Positions 1 to 8,797 of a stretch of DNA of 64,000 bases are shown here, one piece after another; position 1 is the first letter of the stretch, and each line of letters starts with the position of its first letter. A program made the translations under genes and the position numbers. The notes beneath the pieces were generated by a model. That model ran no database searches and was not told the DNA's origin. It saw nothing but the letters and a program-made list of their open reading frames with translations. The DNA is from Streptomyces sp. NBC_00569 (lineage in GTDB: Bacteria; Actinomycetota; Actinomycetes; Streptomycetales; Streptomycetaceae), in NCBI RefSeq assembly GCF_036345255.1, contig NZ_CP107783.1, positions 3,224,001 through 3,288,000 on the forward strand, written 5' to 3'.

Positions 1-554
1 TAGGCGCCGCCCCAGCCCGCCTCCACGACGGTGCCCGCGCCCACGGCGTGGACCGAAGTGCCGCTGGCGGCGTGGAAGTCGATGCCGGTGTGGCTGCCGG
101 AGGACCACAGGCCGCTGCTGGCCTTGTACGCGGTCGACACGTACGAGCCGGTGACGGGCATGACGAAGGCGTTCAGGCGCTTGCGCTCGGCCGCACGGGC
201 TGCGCGCTCCTTGGCCTCGCGCTCGGCCTTGGCCTTGGCGGCGGCCTTGCGCCGGTCCTCCTCGGCCTTCTTCTTGGCGGCGGCCTCGGCCTTCTCCTTC
301 GCGGCGGCCACGTCGGCGGCATGCTGCTGGGCGGCGGCCTGCGCGTCGATCTGCTCCGCGAGGGAGTCGCCGATGGAGATGGCCTTGGTCAGGCCGGTCT
401 GCTCGAGAGACGCGTCGTCAGCGGCGAGGGCGGGGGCGGCGAGGCCTCCGATGACACCGGTCGTGGTGAGCGCGGCGACGCCGGCGACCTGCGCGGTGGT
501 GCGCGTGAGACGGCTCGGGCGACGGTGCTTCCCGGTGGCACGGGTGAACGCCAT
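1..554 (-). CDS. Secreted M23-family peptidase with coiled-coil region (partial, C-terminus outside window)
   Basis: The gene reads leftward from an ATG at 554 and runs off the window edge. Residues 1-44 form a twin-arginine-free export signal: a basic start, a hydrophobic stretch, then an APALA-type cleavage site. A long Ala/Lys/Glu-rich stretch follows (about residues 60-125), which looks like a coiled coil. The start of a LytM/M23 domain then appears with the zinc-ligand motif HTGIDF followed by GTAVHAVGAGTVV. The HxH ligand pair would lie outside the window. Such proteins cleave peptidoglycan cross-links. The riboswitch immediately upstream fits the known control of Streptomyces cell-wall hydrolases by c-di-AMP. 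Confidence 0.88.
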   Translation of the reverse strand, partial: MAFTRATGKHRRPSRLTRTTAQVAGVAALTTTGVIGGLAAPALAADDASLEQTGLTKAISIGDSLAEQIDAQAAAQQHAADVAAAKEKAEAAAKKKAEEDRRKAAAKAKAEREAKERAARAAERKRLNAFVMPVTGSYVSTAYKASSGLWSSGSHTGIDFHAASGTSVHAVGAGTVVEAGWGGA

Positions 555-579
555 GGAGTGGCTGATCCTTTCCTTCCTT

Positions 580-725
580 CTCGCCTACCGGGTTAGCTGA
601 CGGGTTCGGAGCAGGAAGGTCTCCTACGGACCCCCTTCAGGGAAGGGCGTCCGATTCACCCCAGGGACGGTGGGTCCCCGGCTCCCCCGGCTCGCGCCTT
701 GGGGGACTCGGCGATGACCGTCCGG
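580..725 (-). ncRNA. c-di-AMP riboswitch (ydaO/yuaA type) leader
   Basis: Read on the minus strand, the leader of the M23 peptidase gene contains the conserved pieces of the ydaO class in order: CGCCGAGTCCC near 710, a GGGGTGAATCGG block near 650-663, GTAGGAGACC near 620, and the distal CGAACCCGTCAGCTAACCCGG-like closing segment near 588-608. The arrangement and its position just upstream of a cell-wall hydrolase match published actinobacterial examples. Folding with the Rfam RF00379 covariance model would settle it. Confidence 0.85.
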
Positions 726-863
726 TGCCGCGGGCGCGGCGTACATCTGGCGGACAGCCGGACCGACGCTAAGCGGGGCATCTTTCAATCAACAAACGGA
801 ACCGGGCTTTTGTAGCGCATGCCACAGGGCAGACAGGCAACCACTGGTTCAATTCGGACATAC

Positions 864-900
864 AGGGGCCCCGGTGGTCATCTCGCCCACCGGGGCCCCT
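864..900 (-). terminator. Intrinsic-type hairpin after the M16 peptidase pair
   Basis: A near-perfect stem pairs AGGGGCCCCGGTGG with its complement at 887-900 around a short loop. It lies 20 bases beyond the stop of the downstream M16 gene. No clear T-run is visible, as is usual in Streptomyces. Confidence 0.65.
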
Positions 901-919
901 CGTTGCACACCGGTCACGG

Positions 920-2305
920 TCAGCCCGTGACGACGGTCACCTCTCCGATGCCGAGCGCCCTGACGGGCTCCTCGATCTGGGCTGCGTCACCGACGAGCAC
1001 CGTCACCAGACGGTCCATCGGGAAGGCGCTCACGACGGCCGCGGTGGCCTCCACGGTGCCCGTCGCGGCGAGCCGCCGGTACAGCTCCGCCTGGAAGTCG
1101 TCCGGCAGGTGCTGCTCGACCTGATCGGCGAGCGTCCCCGCGACCGCCGCGGCGGTCTCGAACTTGAGCGGGGCGACTCCGACCAAGTTCTGTACGGCCA
1201 CGTCCCGTTCGGCGTCGGTGAGACCCTCGGCGGCGAGCGTGCGCAGCACCTTCCAGAGGTCGTCGAGCGCCGGACCCGTGTTCGGCGTGTCCACGGAGCC
1301 GCTGATGGCGAGCATCGCTGCGCCCGTCCCGTCCGGCGCCGAGCGCAGCACCTGGCCGAACGCCCGCACGCCGTAGGTGTATCCCTTCTCCTCGCGCAGG
1401 ACACGGTCCAGGCGGGAGGTGAGGGTGCCGCCCAGGCAGTACGTGCCGAGCACCTGGGCCGGCCACACCCGGTCGTGCCTGTCCGCGCCGACGCGGCCGA
1501 TCAGGAGCTGCGTCTGCACCGCGCCCGGCCGGTCGACGATGACGACCCGGCCGGTGTCGTCGGCCGTCACCGGCGGTACGGGGCGCGGCTCGGCCGTGTT
1601 CCCCGTCCAGGCGCCCAGCGAGTCCGCGAGCAGGACGTCGAGGTCGACGCCCGCGAGGTCGCCCACGACGACCGCGGTGGCCGTGGCGGGACGCACGTGC
1701 CGGTCGTAGAAGGCACGTACGGCCGCCGCGTCGATGGCCGCGACGGTCTCTTCGGAGCCCTGGCGCGGGCGGGACATGCGCGCGGTGGCCGGGAAGAGCT
1801 GCTTCGAGAGCTCCTTGGCGGCGCGGCGGCCGGGGTTGGCCGTCTCGTGCGGGATCTCGTCGAGCCGGTTGCGCACGAGACGTTCGATCTCGCTGTCCGC
1901 GAACGCGGGTGCCCTGAGGGCGTCGGCGAGCAGGCCGAGCGCCTTCGGCAGACGGGAGACGGGGACCTCCAGGGAGACCCGGACGCCGGGGTGGTCGGCG
2001 TGCGCGTCGAGGGTGGCGCCGCAGCGCTCCAGCTCGGCGGCGAACTCCTCGGCGGCGAGCTTGTCGGTGCCTTCGGAGAAGGCCCTCGCCATGATGGTGG
2101 CCACGCCGTCGAGCCCGGCGGGCTCGGCCTCCAGGGGCGCCTCGAGGTTGATCTCGACGGCGACGACCTGCTGGCCCGGGCGGTGGCAGCGCAGCACCGT
2201 CAGGCCGTTGTCGAGGGTGCCGCGCTCGGGCGCGGGGAACGCCCACGGCCGCGCCGTGCCGGCCTGGGGCTGCGGGTGGAAGTCCATGGTCGCGAGCTCG
2301 GTCAC
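920..2305 (-). CDS. M16-family peptidase-like subunit without the zinc motif
   Basis: A 461-residue protein of the M16B fold. The N-terminal half has the family frame (LDNGLTVLRCHRPG, then DGVATIMARAFSEGT), but the place where HxxEH should sit lacks both His and Glu, so this copy should be catalytically silent. M16B enzymes commonly work as an active/inactive pair, and the active partner is directly upstream, with the ATG start here overlapping its stop by four bases (ATGA at 2302-2305). The two are therefore probably translationally coupled and form a heterodimer that degrades peptides. An internal ATG at 2287 is a possible alternative start. Confidence 0.87.
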   Translation of the reverse strand: MTELATMDFHPQPQAGTARPWAFPAPERGTLDNGLTVLRCHRPGQQVVAVEINLEAPLEAEPAGLDGVATIMARAFSEGTDKLAAEEFAAELERCGATLDAHADHPGVRVSLEVPVSRLPKALGLLADALRAPAFADSEIERLVRNRLDEIPHETANPGRRAAKELSKQLFPATARMSRPRQGSEETVAAIDAAAVRAFYDRHVRPATATAVVVGDLAGVDLDVLLADSLGAWTGNTAEPRPVPPVTADDTGRVVIVDRPGAVQTQLLIGRVGADRHDRVWPAQVLGTYCLGGTLTSRLDRVLREEKGYTYGVRAFGQVLRSAPDGTGAAMLAISGSVDTPNTGPALDDLWKVLRTLAAEGLTDAERDVAVQNLVGVAPLKFETAAAVAGTLADQVEQHLPDDFQAELYRRLAATGTVEATAAVVSAFPMDRLVTVLVGDAAQIEEPVRALGIGEVTVVTG

Positions 2306-3696
2306 TTGCCGGCCTCCTCGTCTGCAGTCCCGCCTGCGGTCTCGTCCGTGGTCTCGGGGGCGGTCTCGTCGGCCTCCTCGGGGGCTTCTTCAGGGGCCGT
2401 GGGCTCGTAGACGAGCACCGCGCGGTTGTCGGGGCGCAGATGGGCCTTGGCCACCTCCTGGACCTCCTCCGCGGTGATGTCGAGGACGCGCTGGACGGCG
2501 GTCAGGGCGAGCTGCGGGTCGCCGAACAGGACGGCGAACCTGCACAGTTCGTCGGCGCGGCCCGAGACCGTGCCGAGCCGGTCGAGCCACTCGCGCTCCA
2601 ACTGGGCCTGGGCGCGCTCCATTTCCTCCGGAGTGGGACCGTCGGCGGCGAACCGCGCGAGCTCCTCGTCGACAGCCTCCTCGATGACCGGCACCTCGAC
2701 GTCGCCGGACGTCTTCACGTCCAGCCACCCCACGGAGGGCGCCCCCGCGAGCCTCAGGAGACCGAACCCCGCGGCGACGGCGGTCTGGTCACGGCGGACG
2801 AGACGGTTGTAGATCCGGGACGACTCGCCGCCGCCGAGGACCGTCAGGGCCAGGTCGGCCGCGTCGCACGCGCGCGAGCCGTCCTGCGGCAGCCGGTAGG
2901 CGGCCATCAGCGCGCGGGCCGGGACCTCCTCCTCGATGACCTCACGCACGCCCTCACCGATCCGGTCGGGCAGGGCGCCGTCGCGCGGGGGCTGCTTGCC
3001 GTCGTGGCGCGGGATGGAGCCGAAGTACTTCTCGACCCAGGCCAGCGTCTGCTCGGGGTCGATGTCCCCGACGACCGAGAGGACGGCGTTGTTCGGGGCG
3101 TAGTACGTACGGAAGAAGTTCCGCGCGTCCTCCAGCGTGGCCGCGTCCAGGTCGGCCATGGAGCCGATGGGCGTGTGGTGGTACGGGTGGCCCTCCGGGT
3201 ACACGAGGGCGGTCAGCTTCTCGAACGCGGTCCCGTACGGAACGTTGTCGTAGCGCTGGCGGCGCTCGTTCTTGACGACGTCGCGCTGGTTCTCCATCGA
3301 CTCCTCGTCGAGCGCGGCGAGGAGGGAGCCCATCCGGTCGGCCTCCAGCCAGAGCGCGAGCTCCAGCTGGTGGGTCGGCATGGTCTCGAAGTAGTTGGTG
3401 CGCTCGAAACTCGTCGTCCCGTTCAGCGAGCCGCCGGCGCCCTGCACCAGCTCGAAGTGCCCGTTCCCGTGGACCTGCTTAGAGCCCTGGAACATCAGGT
3501 GCTCGAAGAGGTGAGCCAGGCCGGTGCGGCCCTTGACCTCGTGGCGCGAGCCGACGTCGTACCAGAGGCAGACGGCTGCGACCGGGGTCAGGTGGTCCTC
3601 GGAGAGCACCACGCGCAGCCCGTTGTCGAGGCGGTGCTCGGTCGCTGTCAGGCCGCCGGAGCCGGCCTCGGCGGTGGCCGTGTGACCCATGGGCAT
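2302..3696 (-). CDS. M16-family zinc metallopeptidase (active subunit)
   Basis: A 464-residue insulinase-like peptidase. The inverted zinc motif HLFEH is at residues 62-66, and the third ligand lies in the VVKNERRQR segment about 75 residues later. Domain order is the usual M16B tandem (peptidase domain, then inactive repeat). The C-terminus ends in an Ala/Glu/Thr-rich tail of about 35 residues. There are two in-frame ATGs at the start (3696 and 3690). The next gene overlaps its stop by four bases and encodes the non-catalytic partner. The gene is divergent from parC. Confidence 0.9.
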   Translation of the reverse strand: MPMGHTATAEAGSGGLTATEHRLDNGLRVVLSEDHLTPVAAVCLWYDVGSRHEVKGRTGLAHLFEHLMFQGSKQVHGNGHFELVQGAGGSLNGTTSFERTNYFETMPTHQLELALWLEADRMGSLLAALDEESMENQRDVVKNERRQRYDNVPYGTAFEKLTALVYPEGHPYHHTPIGSMADLDAATLEDARNFFRTYYAPNNAVLSVVGDIDPEQTLAWVEKYFGSIPRHDGKQPPRDGALPDRIGEGVREVIEEEVPARALMAAYRLPQDGSRACDAADLALTVLGGGESSRIYNRLVRRDQTAVAAGFGLLRLAGAPSVGWLDVKTSGDVEVPVIEEAVDEELARFAADGPTPEEMERAQAQLEREWLDRLGTVSGRADELCRFAVLFGDPQLALTAVQRVLDITAEEVQEVAKAHLRPDNRAVLVYEPTAPEEAPEEADETAPETTDETAGGTADEEAGK

Positions 3697-3931
3697 GTAC
3701 GTCCCTTCGATCGCGGAACTATCGCGGAAACTGCAGATGTGCTGCCAGTTCTGCCACTGTATGCAAGCGTTCTGACGCCTGGCGAAGTTCCCGCACTGGG
3801 TACGCCGAGAGCGAGCACCGAACGCCGTACGGACGGGTCGCGGTCGGCGTTGTCAGTGGGGCGGTCCACAATGGTGCGCGTCAGATTCTCGTACATGCCC
3901 CGGCAGCATCTGTGAAGGAGCCGCAGCAGCG

Positions 3932-6388
3932 ATGGCCCGCCGCAGCACGAAGACCCCGCCTCCCGACGACTTCGAGGAGCGGATCCTCGACATTGACGTT
4001 GTCGACGAAATGCAGGGCTCCTTCCTCGAGTACGCCTACTCGGTGATCTACTCCCGGGCCCTGCCGGACGCCCGTGACGGCATGAAGCCCGTGCACCGGC
4101 GCATCGTCTACCAGATGAACGAGATGGGCCTGCGCCCCGACCGCGGCTATGTGAAGTGCGCCCGCGTCGTCGGCGAGGTCATGGGTAAGTTGCACCCGCA
4201 CGGAGACGCGTCGATCTACGACGCCCTGGTGCGGCTCGCCCAGCCCTTCTCGATGCGCCTCCCCCTGGTCGACGGCCACGGGAACTTCGGCTCCCTGGGC
4301 AACGACGACCCGCCGGCCGCCATGCGGTACACCGAGTGCCGGATGGCCCCGGCGACATCGCTGATGACGGAGTCGATCGACGAGAACACCGTCGACTTCG
4401 GGCCGAACTACGACGGTCAGGAGCAGGAGCCCGCCGTCCTGCCGGCCGCTTACCCGAACCTCCTGGTCAACGGCGCGTCCGGCATCGCCGTCGGCATGGC
4501 GACGAACATGCCGCCGCACAATCTCGGCGAGGTCATCGCCGCCGCCCGTCACCTGATCAGGCACCCGGGCGCCGACCTCGAGACGCTCATGAAGTTCGTC
4601 CCGGGCCCCGACCTGCCGACCGGCGGCCGGATCGTCGGCCTGTCCGGCATCAAGGACGCCTACGAGTCGGGCCGCGGCACCTTCAAGATCCGCGCCACGG
4701 TCTCCGTGGAGGACGTGACGGCGCGCCGCAAGGGCCTCGTCGTCACCGAACTGCCCTTCGCGGTCGGCCCCGAGAAGGTCATCGCGAAGATCAAGGACCT
4801 GGTCGGCTCCAAGAAGCTCCAGGGCATCGCGGACGTCAAGGACCTCACCGACCGCCAGCACGGCCTGCGTCTGGTCATCGAGATCAAGAACGGCTTCGTC
4901 CCGGAGGCCGTCCTGGAGCAGCTCTACAAGCTGACGCCGATGGAGGAGTCCTTCGGCATCAACAACGTGGCGCTGGTCGACGGCCAGCCCCTGACGCTCG
5001 GCCTCAAGGAGCTCCTGGAGGTCTATCTCGACCACCGCTTCGAGGTCGTACGCCGCCGCAGCGAGTTCCGCCGTACGAAGAAGCGGGACCGTTTGCATCT
5101 GGTCGAGGGCCTGCTCGTCGCGCTGGTGGACATCGACGAGGTCATCCGCCTCATCCGCTCCAGCGACAACTCCGCGCAGGCGAAGGAGCGCCTGATGGAG
5201 CGCTTCTCGCTGAGCGAGATCCAGACGCAGTACATCCTGGACACGCCGCTGCGCCGCCTCACCAAGTTCGACCGCATCGAGCTGGAGACGGAGCGCGACC
5301 GGCTCAACGGCGAGATCGACGAGCTGACCGGGATCCTCGACTCCGACGCCGAGCTGCGCAAGCTCGTCTCGGCCGAACTGGCGTCGGTGGCGAAGAAGTT
5401 CGGCACCGAGCGCCGCACCGTGCTCCTGGAGTCGGCGGGCACGGCGGTCACCGCGGTGCCCCTCCAGGTCGCCGACGACCCGTGCCGCGTGCTCCTGTCG
5501 TCCACGGGCCTCCTGGCGCGCACGGCGACCGCCGACCCGTTCGGGGACGACGAGGACGCCCGGCGCACCAAGCACGACGTGATCGTCTCCGCGGTCCCGG
5601 CGACGGCACGCGGCGAGATCGGCGCTATCACGTCCACGGGGCGCCTGTTGCGGCTCAATGTCATCGACCTGCCGCAGCTCCCGGAGACGGCCTCGGCGCC
5701 GAACCTCTCCGGCGGCGCACCCGTCACGGAGTTCCTGTCGTCTCTGGAGGCGGACGAGAAGGTGGTCTGTCTGACCACCCTCGACGAGTCGTCCCCCGGC
5801 CTGGCGATCGGTACCGAGCAGGGCGTGGTCAAGCGCGTCGTGCCCGACTACCCGGCGAACAAGGACGAGTTGGAGGTCATCGGCCTCAGGGACGGTGACC
5901 GCATCGTCGGCGCAGTGGAGCTGCGCACCGGCGAGGAGGACCTGGTCTTCATCACGGACGACGCGCAGTTGCTCCGCTACCAGGCCTCGCAGGTACGTCC
6001 GCAGGGCCGGGCCGCGGGCGGTATGGCAGGCATCAAGCTGGCCGACGGCGCCAAGGTGATCTCGTTCACCGCCGTCGATCCGGCTGTGGACGCGATCGTC
6101 TTCACGGTGGCGGGATCGCGCGGCACGCTCGACGACTCCGTCCAGACGACGGCGAAGCTCACCCCGTTCGACCAGTACCCGCGCAAGGGGCGGGCCACGG
6201 GCGGCGTGCGCTGCCAGCGCTTCCTGAAGGGCGAGGACTGCCTGAGCCTGGGCTGGGCGGGCCCGACACCGGCCCGCGCGGCGCAGAAGAACGGCACCCC
6301 GGCCGAGCTGCCCGAGGTCGACCCGCGCCGCGACGGCTCGGGCGTCTCCCTCGCGAAGACGGTCTCGGTGGTGGCGGGGCCGGTCTAG
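3932..6388 (+). CDS. parC: DNA topoisomerase IV subunit A
   Basis: An 818-residue type IIA topoisomerase A subunit that cuts and rejoins DNA together with ParE (encoded at 23.5-25.6 kb). The catalytic tyrosine is Tyr133 in [11 protein letters not shown]. The helix that contacts the cleaved DNA contains [12 protein letters not shown] (residues 88-99). The C-terminal beta-pinwheel carries a degenerate GyrA-box-like motif QGRAAGG rather than a full QRGGKG box, which, with the distant parE, favours topoisomerase IV over gyrase. The ATG at 3932 is preceded by GAAGGAG. Residue 93 is Ala where E. coli GyrA has Ser83. The stop overlaps the stop of the convergent cobW-like gene by four bases (CTAG). 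Confidence 0.93.
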   Translation: MARRSTKTPPPDDFEERILDIDVVDEMQGSFLEYAYSVIYSRALPDARDGMKPVHRRIVYQMNEMGLRPDRGYVKCARVVGEVMGKLHPHGDASIYDALVRLAQPFSMRLPLVDGHGNFGSLGNDDPPAAMRYTECRMAPATSLMTESIDENTVDFGPNYDGQEQEPAVLPAAYPNLLVNGASGIAVGMATNMPPHNLGEVIAAARHLIRHPGADLETLMKFVPGPDLPTGGRIVGLSGIKDAYESGRGTFKIRATVSVEDVTARRKGLVVTELPFAVGPEKVIAKIKDLVGSKKLQGIADVKDLTDRQHGLRLVIEIKNGFVPEAVLEQLYKLTPMEESFGINNVALVDGQPLTLGLKELLEVYLDHRFEVVRRRSEFRRTKKRDRLHLVEGLLVALVDIDEVIRLIRSSDNSAQAKERLMERFSLSEIQTQYILDTPLRRLTKFDRIELETERDRLNGEIDELTGILDSDAELRKLVSAELASVAKKFGTERRTVLLESAGTAVTAVPLQVADDPCRVLLSSTGLLARTATADPFGDDEDARRTKHDVIVSAVPATARGEIGAITSTGRLLRLNVIDLPQLPETASAPNLSGGAPVTEFLSSLEADEKVVCLTTLDESSPGLAIGTEQGVVKRVVPDYPANKDELEVIGLRDGDRIVGAVELRTGEEDLVFITDDAQLLRYQASQVRPQGRAAGGMAGIKLADGAKVISFTAVDPAVDAIVFTVAGSRGTLDDSVQTTAKLTPFDQYPRKGRATGGVRCQRFLKGEDCLSLGWAGPTPARAAQKNGTPAELPEVDPRRDGSGVSLAKTVSVVAGPV

Positions 6389-7488
6389 CCCGCGTCGCGT
6401 TCCGCTTCGCTCGGCTCCTGTACGTACCTCAGGACGCCCCACATGCTGTGCTCGTCGGCATAGGTGTGCGGGGCGTCCTGGGCGCAGGCCGTCAGTTCCT
6501 TGTTCAGCCGTGGAGCGTCGATCCCGGCCCCGATGAGCACGAGCCGACTGAGGCGCGGCTCCCCGGGCACCCAGGGCTCCGGCGAGAACCGCAGGAACCG
6601 GCCCACGGCGTGCACGGTGTACCTGTTGCGCGTGTCGGCCGCGCCGAAGTCCACGTACCCCTTGATGCGGTAGAGCCCCTCGGGCCTGCTGTCGAGGAAC
6701 GCCATCAACCGGCGTGGATCGAGCGGCACTTCGGACTCGACGGAGACACTGTCGTACGCGGAGTGCAGATGGCCGTCGTGCTCGTCGTGTTCGTCTCCGG
6801 CCGTACTGCCGCCGTCGTACCGATGGAGGTCGTCGAACGACAATTGGCCGATCCGCTCGCGCGTCGGCCGGCAGTCGAAGAGGAACTCGGGGTCCACGCG
6901 CGCGTACGTCGCGGGAACGACTGCCGCGCCTCCGGCCAGCCCGCGCACCCGCTCCAGGACACGCCGGTGCTCCCCCTCCGGGACCCGGTCGGCCTTGTTG
7001 ACCACCACGAGGTCGGCGATGGCCAGATGCCGGTCGAGCTCCGGGTGTCGCTCCCGCGTCGTGTCGAACTCGACGGCGTCGACCACCTCGACCAGACCGC
7101 CGTACACGATCCGCGGATTCTCGCTGGCGAGCACCATGCGCACGAGCTCCTGCGGCTCGGCGAGCCCACTGGCCTCGATCACGATCACATCGATGCCGTT
7201 GCGGCCCGACGGCCGGGTGAGCCGGTCCAGGTACTCGTCGAGCTCGCTCGCGTCGACGGCGCAGCACAGGCACCCGTTGCCGAGGGAGACGGTGGAGTCG
7301 CCGAGCTGCCCGGCGACGGCCATGGCGTCGATCTCGATGGAGCCGAAGTCATTGACGATCGCGCCGATCCGCGTGCCGCCGCCGTGGTGCAGCAGATGGT
7401 TCAGCAGGGTGGTCTTGCCGGAGCCCAGGAACCCGGCGAGGACGACGACCGGGATCTGCTGCGGAAGCTCCTGCCTCTGCTGACTCAA
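6385..7488 (-). CDS. CobW/G3E-family GTPase, probable metal chaperone
   Basis: A 367-residue P-loop GTPase of the COG0523 group. Walker A is GFLGSGKTT (residues 19-27). The metal-binding GCLCC motif is at 72-76 and NKAD supplies guanine specificity. A His/Asp-rich segment (EHDEHDGHLH) sits between the GTPase and the CobW C-terminal domain and could bind zinc. Family members load zinc or cobalt into target enzymes, and many are induced by zinc starvation. I found no convincing Zur box upstream, so zinc control is unproven here. It is convergent with parC, the two stops sharing four bases. Confidence 0.88.
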   Translation of the reverse strand: MSQQRQELPQQIPVVVLAGFLGSGKTTLLNHLLHHGGGTRIGAIVNDFGSIEIDAMAVAGQLGDSTVSLGNGCLCCAVDASELDEYLDRLTRPSGRNGIDVIVIEASGLAEPQELVRMVLASENPRIVYGGLVEVVDAVEFDTTRERHPELDRHLAIADLVVVNKADRVPEGEHRRVLERVRGLAGGAAVVPATYARVDPEFLFDCRPTRERIGQLSFDDLHRYDGGSTAGDEHDEHDGHLHSAYDSVSVESEVPLDPRRLMAFLDSRPEGLYRIKGYVDFGAADTRNRYTVHAVGRFLRFSPEPWVPGEPRLSRLVLIGAGIDAPRLNKELTACAQDAPHTYADEHSMWGVLRYVQEPSEAERDAG

Positions 7489-7809
7489 CGCGCGACCTCT
7501 CTCACACCGGCGCGTCCAGGGACGCGCATACCGGCGTTCTTACGACGAATGAATGCCGCCCCAGGATACGAGCGCGTAGAAACACCGCGAAGTGAACGAT
7601 TGTTAGCGTCGCGGGCTGGGCACACGACAGGCATGGCGCCCGGACGAGCGACCCCTGCTTGCCTCCGTGTGCCTCCTCTCCGCCTCCCCGCCGACCAGCG
7701 CCGCTCGGCACCCCGGGGGGCGGCAAGCGCGCCGCCCACCGCTCGCCGGTCCTTTCCCGTCGCCCCGCACCCGACGACCGGCGGACGGTCGCCTGAACCG
7801 GGGGTTGAC
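7489..7809. other. Intergenic region between the G3E GTPase and the DUF6082-like gene
   Basis: The 321 bases hold the promoters of two divergent genes. No open frame with convincing coding character, no tRNA and no strong hairpin was seen. A TTGACA lies only a few bases before the ATG at 7810 and so is too close to be its -35 element. Confidence 0.5.
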
Positions 7810-8364
7810 ATGGCCACACAGAGTTTTGGGGTACGAGGGATCGGGTCCGCCGTCATTGCCGGGGCGGCTCTCATCGGAGCCGCCCTCGCACTCGCCGCGC
7901 AGCGGCGTCGTCTCGACGAGGCGCGTCTGCGCATCGAGGAGCTGGAGCAGGAAGAGTTGTCGCAACAGCGCAGCGCTCGGGCACGTCAGCAGCGCGTGCA
8001 CTGGGAACTGTCACTCAAGGCGATCGACGATCCCTCGCTCGCAGCGGTGATCAACACGTACGACGCCGAGATCCCACCGGCGAAGGTGCGGCAGTTCTTC
8101 TTCGCGAATGCCTGGTACGTCAACCTCTTCCACTTGGACCAGGCGGGCATCATCGACCAGCAAGAGGTGTACGGCCGTCTTCGCGAACTGTTCCAGAGTC
8201 CGGTCTTCCGCGAGTACTGGCGGGCCAGTCGACCTAACCGGGCGACCTTGATTCACTCCTCCGCCGAAGCTCGGCTCGGCCGCCTCGCCGACCGTCTCCT
8301 CGAGGAGCTCGAGGAAGCGGACACAGAGGAGTGGTGGGTGGTCGGCGATCCACCGACGTCCTGA
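7810..8364 (+). CDS. DUF6082-like protein with N-terminal membrane anchor
   Basis: A protein of 184 residues. Residues 10-30 (GIGSAVIAGAALIGAALALA) form one transmembrane segment, followed by an Arg/Glu-rich coiled coil (about 32-62) and a compact helical domain with many aromatics (FFFANAWYVNLFHLD, FREYWRASR). The layout matches a Streptomyces family annotated only as DUF6082. No enzymatic motif is visible. The ATG at 7810 begins the membrane anchor; the open frame extends further upstream without coding character. The function is unknown. Confidence 0.72.
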   Translation: MATQSFGVRGIGSAVIAGAALIGAALALAAQRRRLDEARLRIEELEQEELSQQRSARARQQRVHWELSLKAIDDPSLAAVINTYDAEIPPAKVRQFFFANAWYVNLFHLDQAGIIDQQEVYGRLRELFQSPVFREYWRASRPNRATLIHSSAEARLGRLADRLLEELEEADTEEWWVVGDPPTS

Positions 8365-8509
8365 CTTCTCGGTCGTCAACAGGCTGATATCACTCACACG
8401 AGCGAGTCCTCTGAGAAATTCCGCGGCGTCGTTACGCATGAGTCCCAAGGGGCGCATTAGCCTGTCGGCATCCTGCCGGAAGTAAGCCTCCTCTAAGGAT
8501 CGGTACCCC

Positions 8510-8746
8510 TTGAAGATCGTGCGCCGCATCGGTGTGCCCCCGCACGCCCGTGGCAGTACCTCGGGCGCGAACTGCCCTGACGTGTTCGAGCTGAGTGACG
8601 GCAACTTCGCCGTCATCGGCACAGAGGCCACAGCGGAGCTCGGCAAAGAGCTTCCGGACGACGCCTCACTGGCCGACTACGAGCGCATCGTGATCGTCAG
8701 CCGTGAAACGCTCGTGCGCGCGAAGGCCGATATCCCGGACGCCTAG
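8510..8746 (+). CDS. Small conserved-type hypothetical protein
   Basis: A 78-residue soluble protein with no recognised domain. It starts at TTG 8510 with AAGGA eleven to fifteen bases upstream; a GTG at 8519 is an alternative start. Composition is balanced (ELSDGNFAVIGTEATAEL in the centre) and codon use is typical of the genome, which supports a real gene. It follows the DUF6082-like gene by 145 bases and ends at a strong hairpin shared with the convergent citrate synthase. The function is unknown. Confidence 0.62.
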   Translation: MKIVRRIGVPPHARGSTSGANCPDVFELSDGNFAVIGTEATAELGKELPDDASLADYERIVIVSRETLVRAKADIPDA

Positions 8747-8757
8747 CCCGCCGCTTC

Positions 8758-8792
8758 CCGGAGCCCGGTCCCCACGAAGGACCGGGCTCCGG
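8758..8792. terminator. Bidirectional hairpin terminator
   Basis: Perfect 14-bp stem CCGGAGCCCGGTCC/GGACCGGGCTCCGG with a 7-base loop. It sits between two convergent stops (8746 on plus, 8798 on minus), so it can serve both genes. Confidence 0.75.
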
Positions 8793-8797
8793 CGCGT

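Noticed and set aside
3881..7273. A continuous minus-strand open frame of more than 1,100 codons across parC and the G3E GTPase gene
   Set aside because: It is antisense to parC over most of its length, is extremely rich in Arg, Asp and Glu in the way antisense frames of GC-rich genes are, and shows no domain. It is a codon-bias artefact.
7603..8001. Minus-strand open frames opposite the DUF6082-like gene
   Set aside because: Arg/Pro-rich antisense frames without start signals; the plus-strand protein has a clear membrane helix and coiled coil.
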